Position numbers and translations under genes: made by a program
Notes under the pieces: generated by a model
Seen by the model: the letters and a program-made list of their open reading frames with translations, nothing else
Databases searched by the model: none
What the model was told of the DNA's origin: nothing
Part shown: piece by piece, positions 56,428-64,000 of the stretch
Position numbering within the stretch: the first letter of the stretch is position 1
Layout of the letters: every line of letters starts with the position of its first letter
Assembly (NCBI GenBank): GCA_964017185.1
Contig: OZ024883.1
Span: forward strand, 2,232,001-2,296,000
Direction: 5' to 3'
From: Rugalucina vietnamica
Taxonomy: Eukaryota > Mollusca > Bivalvia > Lucinida > Lucinidae
DNA length: 64,000 nt

Positions 56428-57204
56428 GTGAGTTTATGATTTGGTTTGATCTAGTACTTTAAGTTAAATATTTTTGTAATCATGTTATTTCAGGTTTATT
56501 CACAAGTTCTTGTATTCTCTAGCAAGTATTAGAGAAATATATATAGCGTCCTAAACATAAACAGTTTTAGCAGAAAGTTTAAATTTCAGTTTAAAAAATA
56601 ACATAACTCTAATATAAAATATGGTGTTAAAGAAGGTGTGATCAAAGGTTACAATCAATTTCAGACAGGCGCGACGAAAGCGGCTATGCAAACGTGAGAA
56701 AACATGACCTGTCAATGAAATATTTTAGGCGGGATTTTAGGTCACGAGATCAAATTGTACTAATGCGGAGTATACATCAAACAGTTTCTATCGATTGAAG
56801 TTCGTTCTTAACTTCCGCACACTGATGCAGTAAATGACCATGCCCAGAGAAATGGAAAATATATTGATCAATTGAATAAACAATGTTTTATCTTGATTTA
56901 CATCATTATCATAAGCTTAGAAGCAATCAATTAGATGACGATCAATTATAGGGTGGATTTATTATAGAAAATTGTGACTGAATGAGATAAACTGCCTAGT
57001 CAAAAACGGTTATTGGCAAATCAACATCTTTTCATGTGACACAGCTCTGTACTAGTGACCTTTCCATTTTTGGAAAACACGCTTACTGACCTTGGTTTTG
57101 TTTCAAAATATTTTGGATTGACGCAACAGGAAACGTCGTGGATAAAAGAAATTGATTATATTTTTGTGATATTTTTTAAGCTTACTTTTTTGATATTTGA
57201 TACC
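56428..57204. other. Intron, unique sequence
   Basis: No repeat recognised before the duplicated blocks that start at about 57,205. Confidence 0.4.
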
Positions 57205-57396
57205 ACAGCTTGTCACATGTTTTATGTCAGAGTATGAATTCCTATTTTTGAATGAAAAGCCAATATGCATGGGCCAATGGTAACAGACATAAAGTAAGAC
57301 CAGCAAGTATAAATCTAGTTCCTCATTTATCCCCCTACCTACACCAGGGGTTGGGTTTGAAAATATTTTGGCTGCTTGATGCCTATGTGTAAAACG

Positions 57397-57568
57397 AAAA
57401 CACTCCCATGCATTAAACAGAAGTTAGCGAGGCAGTTCTAATGAGTACCCACAATCTATGTTTTAGAGCAAAAATAAGAAAAATAGGTATACCCCTGCAT
57501 ACCCCAGTTTTACTATATAAAAGTGGGTTTTAAGGGGGTATACATTGCACAGACATGTTTTCCTAATG
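57397..57568. mobile_element. FB2 foldback element, left arm deleted
   Basis: CGAAAACACTCCCATGCATT joins directly to TTAGCGAGGCAGTTCTAATG and continues normally to GACATGTTTTCCTAATG. Confidence 0.75.
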
Positions 57569-57781
57569 TAAATCTAGTTCCTTATTTATCCCCCTACCTA
57601 CACCGGGGGTGGCGTTTGAAAAATATGTTGGCTGCTTGATGCCTATGTGTAAAACTGACTGACATTTTGAGTACTGGTTTTAAATCAAGAAAAGAAGGCA
57701 CAGAAATTGATACATTTAAAATTAAAATCACAGCCCACACAACATGCCAGAATGAAAGTACAGTACAAAACACCTGGGCCT

Positions 57782-57891
57782 GAGGTTATAAAACATTTTT
57801 CATGCTCAACTCAGCATAGGCTAAAATCTATCCTGCTCATAAATGTTGAAATGCCAACAATTGTTGGTTTTCCCACGAGGCGGCTCAATTC
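57782..57891. mobile_element. Chimera of FB3 left half and FB1 right end
   Basis: GGTTATAAAACATTTTTCAT to AAATGCCAACAATTG matches the left half of the element at 60,999-61,225. It then switches at the shared word CAACAATTGTTGG to TTTTCCCACGAGGCGGCTC, the right end of FB1. Confidence 0.7.
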
Positions 57892-57958
57892 ATACCAGCT
57901 TGTCAGGTTTTATGTCAGAGTATGACTTTCTATTTTTGAATAAAAAGCCAATATGCAT

Positions 57959-58208
57959 AAGTTGTAAAAATTAAAATTTTCAGTAGAAAACTTTTGATAT
58001 TTTTCTTATTTTTGCTCAAAACATAGATTGTGGGTACACGTTAGAACCGCCTTGCTGAGGCGGTTCGCAAGGCGGTTCTAACGAGTACCCACAATTTATG
58101 TTTTGGAGCAAAAATAAGAAAAATAGGTATACCCCTGCATACCCCAGTTTTACTATATAAAAGTGGGGTTTAAGGGGGTATACATTGCACGGACATGTTT
58201 TCCTGATG
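57959..58208. mobile_element. FB2 foldback element
   Basis: Left end truncated (starts AAGTTGTAAAAATT); centre GTTAGAACCGCCTTGCTGAG with an extra GGCGGTTCGCAA; right end CGGACATGTTTTCCTGATG. Confidence 0.8.
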
Positions 58209-58325
58209 TAAATCTAGTTCCTCATTTATCCCCCTACCTACACCGGGGGTGGGGTTTGAAAATATTTTGGCGGCTGATGCCTATGTGTAAAACTGACTGA
58301 TCTTTTGAGTACTGGTTTTAATTAA

Positions 58326-58472
58326 GGATTGAAATTCAGATTTTAGCTTTCACTGGATGATGAAAAACATTAGTCTGTTTTAATGTCTGTGAAGCCCGAA
58401 GGGCTTCTCTGAGACATTAAAACAACTAATGTTTTTCATCATCCAGTGAAAGCTAAAATCTGAATTTCAATA
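58326..58472. repeat. Near-perfect hairpin with about 68-bp arms
   Basis: ATTGAAATTCAGATTTTAGC to TTTTAATGTCT mirrors AGACATTAAAAC to CTAAAATCTGAATTTCAAT around GAAGCCCGAAGGGCTTC. The arm word AATGTTTTTCAT recurs at about 58,719, suggesting a longer element with one terminal hairpin. Confidence 0.75.
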
Positions 58473-58883
58473 CGTATATTTACATTCTACAATCAAGTAT
58501 CAGATTTTCAATTGCACATATCATCACTCATTTTCATGTTATTTGACAATAAATCTGACTTAACGTAATTTTAGAACAGCCAAAACGTCAAATTTTCGCG
58601 CTTAACGTCATGGCGATACGCGACCGACATCACGCAAACAAGAGCAAACAAACAACATAACTGGTTAATTTTGACGTCGTCTCGCCCATAGGCGAGGCCT
58701 CTAGATCACGTGACTTAATGTTTTTCATTGGGAAATGAAGAATATCAAGAAAGATACTTCCATTTAGGACGATTGCAATAAAAATATAAATGTATCAAGA
58801 ATAGAAGGCACAGGAATTGATACTTTAAAAATTAAAATCCCAGCCCAGACAACAGGCCAGAATGAAAGTACAGCACAAAAAAT

Positions 58884-59118
58884 GAGCCGCCTCGTGGGAA
58901 AACCAACAATGTGGTTTCCGAACAGGTCCGACACAAAGCGGGCTGTACAAGCACAGAAGATGGCTAGAGACTGGAAATTTTGGATTTAGACAGTAGAGAA
59001 ATTGTACTATCCATGTAGCGAAAACAAAGGCGTGATCAGCTTCGCGGGGTTACTGCGAAGCTGATCTGAGCCTTTGTTTTTGCATATGCAGATTGTTGGT
59101 TTTCCCATGAGGTGGCTC
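58884..59118. mobile_element. FB1 foldback element, copy 17
   Basis: Complete; exact AAAT flanks; ends GAGCCGCCTCGTGGGAAAAC and CCCATGAGGTGGCTC. It lies about 90 bp upstream of exon 5. Confidence 0.9.
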
Positions 59119-59208
59119 AAATGTTACAATGTGCATGATGAGCAAGATGACTAGGTCTTTCCCAACAAGGTAGCTATCCTTGTCTCCTAACCTTTCTAAC
59201 TTCTTTAG

Positions 59209-60256
59209 GTACTTGGACAAGGAGCGACAAAGACTACAGGAAGCTAGGCATCGGGTTCAAGAACAGAGAAGAATGTTAATGAGCTCAGTTTCTCCTTCTG
59301 GTAAGAACAATTTTCCCGCTAACTATTCTACTTATAGTGGAGGGTTTTCTAATATGCCAAAAAACATGTACAGTAGAGGATATCCAAATTTGGATAGAAA
59401 CAGAAGTGTTCCAATTGCTAGTGATCATAACAATATGCATGGAGGTTATCCAAATGATGCCAATAGATATGGAGGTTATCCAAATGATCCTTATAAACAT
59501 GGAAGCTATCCAAATGTACCCAATAATTATGGAGATCATCCAAATTCTTGGTCCAAGCATGGTGGAGAAAGGATTCAAACAGTGCCATTGAATAAGAGTA
59601 AAGAAAACACAAAGAGAAAATCAGGTTATTCATTAGATCCCGGACAAACCTACAACAGTAATACTGACTTTTTAAAGAAAATAGAAGTTGCTTACAGGCT
59701 GAAACCATTCCATGTGAAGGAAATGAACCTGGAAAAGGAGTATGATGTTTTTGTGACAGATCCTTCTGTTTATAGTAAACCTAACACAAAAATGCCTCTA
59801 GGTGATGGTCCTATAAGGAAAACTCTGATAAGATACAAGGATATTGATCAGATAAAGGGTATTGAAAGGAAGCCTCATTTATCCACAGACCTGTATAGTG
59901 GGGAAAACAAAGAACATACTGCATTTGTAGATCCTATAAGATATAAGTTGCCAGGAAATGTGAATTACCCATGGGTACCTGTGATTCATTCCGTATTTGA
60001 CAGCCTTGAAAATAGAAAGGCTAATTCTGATGTTTTGCCAATAATTCCAAAAGAACAAGAGACACCAAAAAAGCTTAAACCAAAAGTGAAATATAAGTTT
60101 GTACCAGTGCTACAGGAAAATGCTCCATCTAGGTATGGTTTTCCTCAGGAAGTTAAAACTGAAAATAAAAATAGGAAAAGGAAGTATGTGCCAACACCAG
60201 TTTATGATAATCAGTTTACTCACAGAACTTTTGGTAGAAGTGGATTACAGTTTTAA
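59209..60256 (+). CDS. Coiled-coil protein gene, exon 5 with alternative read-through C-terminus
   Basis: Acceptor CTTCTTTAG. It completes the split Lys codon, then encodes YLDKERQRLQEARHRVQEQR and RMLMSSVSPS. A perfect donor GTAAGAA at 59,301 allows splicing to 63,027 in frame. Without splicing the frame stays open for 318 more codons to TAA at 60,254-60,256, a length unlikely by chance in intron. The extension holds four decapeptide units of G-G-Y-P-N-D-x-x-x-Y type (about 59,441-59,560), Tyr/Pro/Lys-rich sequence and a basic end. An ATTAAA lies at 60,441. I read this as two isoforms: internal exon 59,209-59,300, or terminal exon to 60,256. Function unknown. Confidence 0.7.
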
Positions 60257-60998
60257 TTCTACATGTATATGAAATTTCAAAGGATATGAAATGATGCATG
60301 AAGGGTGTTAACACTATACGAGATGGGTATTTTAAGATTATTCAATAATCATATACAGTATTTCTTCATAAAAGCATTTGAGATGAATATCAATTGAGTG
60401 GCTTCGACTGAGTTCCTACCGCCCAGTCATGTTTGTTGTCATTAAACATTATAAGCAAGATGTAAAATTTGTACTTCTTAGTGGGCCAGTCTGTCTTAAA
60501 TTCTTCTAAAAATGATTCAAATTAGTCTTTAAAAATTTGAAGACACTACCATGACTCATACTGTTGATATAGAAAATGTAAGCACAGGTATAATGCTGCT
60601 AATAAGCTGTCTTCAGTGATGGTGCTAATTATTCAATGCTTTTCTACAGCCCAGTGGTATATGAAATAAGTTCTGGTATAAAAAATTTAGAGATAGCACT
60701 TACTTTCCAAAAAATTAACATGTGATGTATTTTCATGTTTCTTCTTTTACTTAAATTATTACTCTTAGTCTTTCATTTTCTCATTGTTTTTTGTTATTAT
60801 GATTGTTTAAGATATAAAGTTTAGAGAATATTTTGTGTTATATTTTCCATTCCTGTACTGAAGGCTTCAGTCTTGCTTGGACCAAAATTAGTCAAAATTT
60901 GGTAAATGTCTTTGAATGGAGGGAGAGCATAATGGCCTAGTAATAGAATGTAAGACTTTATCCAGAGGTCCTGGGCTCAAACCCTAACTTTGCCTGGC
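60257..60998. other. Putative 3' UTR of the long exon 5, then intron
   Basis: Contains ATTAAA at 60,441 and a degenerate SINE head at about 60,925-60,990 (GGTCCTGGGCTCAAACCC resembles a B box). Confidence 0.4.
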
Positions 60999-61225
60999 GG
61001 CAAGGTTATAAAACATTTTTCATGCTCAGCTCTGCTAGACTAAGATTTATCCTGCTCATAAATGTTAAAATGCCAACAATTGTTGGCATTTTAACATTTA
61101 TCAGCATGACAAATTACAGGCTTTGGTGATCTAAACCTGAAATTTCAATTTATTTGGGCTATTTCAGAATTTATGAGAAGCTTAAATTTTATGCTCAGCT
61201 GAGTTGAGCATAAAAAGTTTTATAA
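60999..61225. mobile_element. FB3 foldback element
   Basis: Outer inverted ends GGTTATAAAACATTTTTCAT, GCTCAGCTC and GAGTTGAGCATAAAAAGTTT, TATAAC; inner palindrome TAAATGTTAAAATGCCAACA / TTGTTGGCATTTTAACATTT. Same two-level layout as FB1 but unrelated ends. Confidence 0.75.
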
Positions 61226-61239
61226 CTTCGGGGCCAGGT

Positions 61240-61826
61240 TGTGTTTTGGGGGCAAGACTCCCTTACTCCCCATAGAATTGGTTAAGTATTCAGAAAGTTT
61301 TTTGCTCGCACAGACTTGGCTGAAAAATGTTGACTGGGATGTGAGGAATCAGAACAAACACATTTTTGAAGATTCGAACACAGCATCTGGCATAGTCTTA
61401 CATGGTGAATTTTACTACTGTTTTATTGTCTGTAGAGTTGCAGTTGTCATTTATAGGGAAAGAAAAAGGAATTGGTTTGCCTCTGAACTGTCTCTAATGT
61501 GCCCAGTAACTCTTTGGCTGGATTCTTATTAAATTAGCATTATTATCATTAACATAGCAGTTGAATTCTAAAACATCAAATTGAATTTTCAACAGATGAA
61601 CAGTATAGTTTGTCAGTTATTCTGTGCAAGAAAAAGGAAACTGTTTTTGTGAACCTGCAATTCAAACAAGAATTCAAACAACTAAGTTGACCAAACATTT
61701 CAATTTTATAAAGCAACATGCTGTTCTGAATTGAACTAAATCAGTGTTTAAAATTCTGATAGTATTTTGAACCAAGTATTGAAGTTCATGCATACGAATA
61801 TTCAAATTATTTGTTAATAAACATTT
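61240..61826. other. Intron with SINE-body remnant
   Basis: GGGGGCAAGACTCCCTTACTCCCCATAG at 61,248-61,275 (quoted here only to locate it) resembles the SINE body. A 97-codon ORF at 61,239 shows no coding signature. Confidence 0.35.
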
Positions 61827-62059
61827 GAGCCATGCGTGAGAAAACCAACAATTTGGTCTCCAAACAGGTCCGACACAAACCGAGCTGTACAAGCATGGAA
61901 GATGGATAGAGCCTGGATTTTGGATTAAGAAAGTAGAGGAATTGTACTTGTGAGTAGCGAAAGACAAAGGCACTGATCAGCTTTGCAGTTACTGCGAAGC
62001 TGATCTGCACCTTTGTTTTCGTTTATATTCATAATGTTGGTTTTCTCATGATATGGCTC
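61827..62059. mobile_element. FB1 foldback element, copy 18
   Basis: Complete with exact ATTT flanks; ends GAGCCATGCGTGAGAAAACC and GGTTTTCTCATGATATGGCTC. Confidence 0.88.
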
Positions 62060-62500
62060 ATTTATGATTCCATTGAAATAGGTTTTCAATAGACATTTAT
62101 GGTTGCATCAATAGAAGTCCATTTTTGTATTGAAATGAGATGCTTTAAATTGAAATACTGTGAAATTGTGTTTTCATTGATATGTATTGATTGCATCAGT
62201 TTAAATGGCCTTGAACTTTGACCTTTGAAATTTGAATATGAATTTGAATCTGAATATGAATTTTAATATGAATTTGAACATAAATAGATTATTGAAATAA
62301 AATTGATGGTTTCTTACACTGAACATGGTATGTCAATACTCAAGAGCAATACAAAAAGCTTCTGTATTATTTTAGATTACATTAATACAGAATGAAATAC
62401 AAAATTTCACCTATCATTTTGTTTAAGTGTATCAATCCAATAGCAGAATTTAGATAAGCCTGAACCCCATAGGGACTAAATTGTTTCACTTGTATGGGGA
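62060..62500. other. Intron, AT-rich
   Basis: Short GAATTTGAATATGAA-type repetition at 62,225-62,285; nothing else. Confidence 0.4.
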
Positions 62501-62667
62501 CAGTGGCGGATTTAGAGGGGGTTCAAGGGGTTCGCCCGAACCCCTTTATGGACCCCAATTATTTCATTTTCATAGTGAATTTTAAGAGATTTTAATTGAA
62601 ATAAGGCAAACGAACCCCCCTTTTCTTCGATTGAATCCCCTCTTAAGAAATCCTGGATCGGCCCCTG
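62501..62667. mobile_element. hAT-like MITE
   Basis: Ends CAGTGGCGGATTTAGAGGGG and AATCCTGGATCGGCCCCTG are inverted copies typical of short hAT derivatives; inner GGGGTTC/GAACCCC stretches. A clear 8-bp duplication is not visible. Confidence 0.65.
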
Positions 62668-63026
62668 GGGGATGAATATAGAAAAAAAAAAAACACATGG
62701 CATTATTATAAGATATTTTAGTTGTGGAACTCCAGCTTGAGTAAAAGTTTAAATTTCTTTCACAATACTTAGACTCCACACCTGAATTAGGTTAAGCCTG
62801 TGGTACCAGATATGTGTATAGATCAACCTCCTTATAATGCTGTCTTTGGGGTCCATGTTATAAGTGAAAGTGTGTTGTAATGAGGTTATTTACAATAGAC
62901 ATATAGTAAAATAATTATATTGGGAGCCATGACATGGCCATGTGATATTGAAAACCACACTGTAGTAAGACATGTTATAATGAGGTTGAAGTGTACCTGT
63001 ATAATCACTCTACTGTCTGTTTTCAG

Positions 63027-63132
63027 GTCAGGGAGGCAGCCCTAAGCCTAAGGAAGTCCAAGGTGTTGACTCCTACATCAAACAGACAATTGATGAGATG
63101 CCTACAACACTGGATAAGATATTTAAAATGAG
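63027..63132 (+). CDS. Coiled-coil protein gene, exon 6
   Basis: Acceptor CTGTTTTCAG, donor GTACAT, 106 bp. It completes the Gly codon split at 59,300 and encodes QGGSPKPKEVQGVDSYIKQT, then IDEMPTTLDKIFKM and the split Arg codon. Confidence 0.8.
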
Positions 63133-63343
63133 GTACATTTAAGATAATCAGGGGGTAAAAGTAAGAAATTATCTTTAATATGGAGTAGTCAGAAATATAA
63201 AACAAACAGAACATGTTATATACACCATGTTGTTTTCTTTAATTTTATCCATAAAAAGACAGCTGAAGTATAAGTGAAGCAAACTTCAAGAAACCCAGAA
63301 AATAGCCCGGAATCATTTAAACTGGTTAAAACATGCTTATATT

Positions 63344-63626
63344 TCATCATTACGAAAACAACATGCCCATGCAATATACAGAGTCTTTTGTAAGTTGTCA
63401 AAATTGAAAATTTTCAGTAGAATTGTTTTTTTATTTTTCTTATTTTTGCACAAAATATAAATTGTGGGTACATGTTAGAACTGCCTCGCTGATGTGGTTC
63501 TAACGAGTACCCACAATCTATCTTTTGGAGCAAAAATAAGAAAGGTATACCCCTGCATACCCCAATTTTACTGTATGAAAGTGGGGTATAAGGGGTTATT
63601 CATTACACGGAAATGTTTCAGGATGA
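63344..63626. mobile_element. FB2 foldback element
   Basis: CATCATTACGAAAACAACAT start, arms TTAGAACTGCCTCGCTGATG/GTGGTTCTAACGAG, CACGGAAATGTTTCAGGATG end. Confidence 0.8.
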
Positions 63627-63740
63627 GTTCAATTTTCATTGAGTAGCTGGTCAGTGTTAGTTTTGTCTACAAAGAAAGTTATAATGTGTTTAAGTAACCT
63701 TGCTCAAATGATTTTCTTTGCCTCTTTTTTATCTTTACAG

Positions 63741-63840
63741 GACAGACTTAGAGCAGCATTACCTATTCTACAGAAAACCATACAATGGTGAACTCGGTAT
63801 AGACAGTTATGAACCCTGGCAAATACCTGACTACGCAATG
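63741..63840 (+). CDS. Coiled-coil protein gene, exon 7
   Basis: Acceptor TCTTTACAG; 100 bp, phase 0 at its 3' end. Encodes TDLEQHYLFYRKPYNGELGI, then DSYEPWQIPDYAM. The donor GTAAAT at 63,841 overlaps the target site of an FB1 element, so only about five original intron bases remain before the insertion. The gene continues beyond the window. Confidence 0.8.
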
Positions 63841-63845
63841 GTAAA

Positions 63846-64000
63846 TGAGCCGCATCATGAGAGAACCAGATTTTTATCTTTACGAAAACAAAGGCGCAGA
63901 TCAGCTTCGCAGTCACTGCGAAGCTGATCAGCGCCTTTATTTTCGCTGCACGGATAGTACCATTCCTCCTCTACTTATACCCAATATTTCAAGAGTATAG
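63846..64000. mobile_element. FB1 foldback element, copy 19, cut by window edge
   Basis: Starts GAGCCGCATCATGAGAGAAC with AAAT before it; central GCTTCGCAGTCACTGCGAAGC palindrome present; right end outside the window. Confidence 0.85.

Larger units (their letters stand above)
57205..58880. repeat. Intronic tandem/segmental duplication with embedded FB2 copies
   Basis: The block TTCCTCATTTATCCCCCTAC, then ACACCGGGGG and GATGCCTATGTGTAAAAC, recurs at about 57,318, 57,578 and 58,217. CAGCTTGTCA...TATGTCAGAGTATGA recurs at 57,209 and 57,897. AGAAGGCACAG..ATTGATAC to AATGAAAGTACAG recurs at 57,690 and 58,804. FB2 copies ride in the units. Confidence 0.75.

Overview
This is a eukaryotic, AT-rich, intron-rich window with very dense repeats. 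It most likely comes from a lophotrochozoan, and I favour a bivalve mollusc. That is an inference from the mix seen: two spliced host genes, a non-LTR element with PHD fingers and a 2A-like motif, Penelope-type reverse transcriptases, tRNA-derived SINEs, Helentron-like repeats and two abundant foldback families. No prokaryotic or viral gene set is present.

Host genes. (1) Bases 1-11,121 hold the 3' end of an SLC1-family (excitatory amino acid transporter) gene on the + strand. One exon (20-154) encodes the hairpin-2/TM8 region. Two homologous, alternative last exons (9,091 and 10,860) each complete TM8. In both, the usual Asn and Asp of the TM8 sodium/substrate motif are replaced by Ser and His. 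The 9-kb intron between them is filled with retroelements. (2) From 51,896 to the right edge lies the 5' part of a coiled-coil protein gene of unknown function on the + strand. It has seven phase-consistent exons, a duplicated first exon carrying a stop codon, and an exon that either splices at 59,300 or reads through to a long alternative C-terminus with a decapeptide repeat.

Mobile elements, left to right. A near full-length CR1/L2-like LINE (about 1,212-5,405, +) is inserted antisense into an older LINE whose halves lie at 590-1,211 and 5,406-6,918 (-). Six Penelope-type RT copies and their shared 3' regions lie between 7 and 25 kb. A 33-bp minisatellite (17 units) is at 25.6-26.2 kb and a 611-bp ACTT tract at 32.3-32.9 kb. 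A TIR element with arms built from KpnI-containing palindromes spans 36.0-37.6 kb. A Helentron-like element (39.6-41.7 kb) sits inside a foldback element. A complete but decayed Ty3/gypsy-class LTR element spans 42,161-48,840 (-); its pol order is protease, integrase, RT, RNase H, which is the copia-like order of the Gmr1 group.

Foldback family 1 (FB1, ends GAGCC...GGCTC, about 235 bp, 4-bp A/T target duplications) has about 18 copies. Foldback family 2 (FB2, about 250-290 bp) has about 14. Several nested insertions give readable empty sites: mariner in FB2, Helentron-like in FB2, a CAGGG-ended element in a SINE, a hAT-like element in a LINE, and a LINE in a LINE.

Coordinates of degenerate repeats are read by eye and may be off by some bases. 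No alignment or database search was run.
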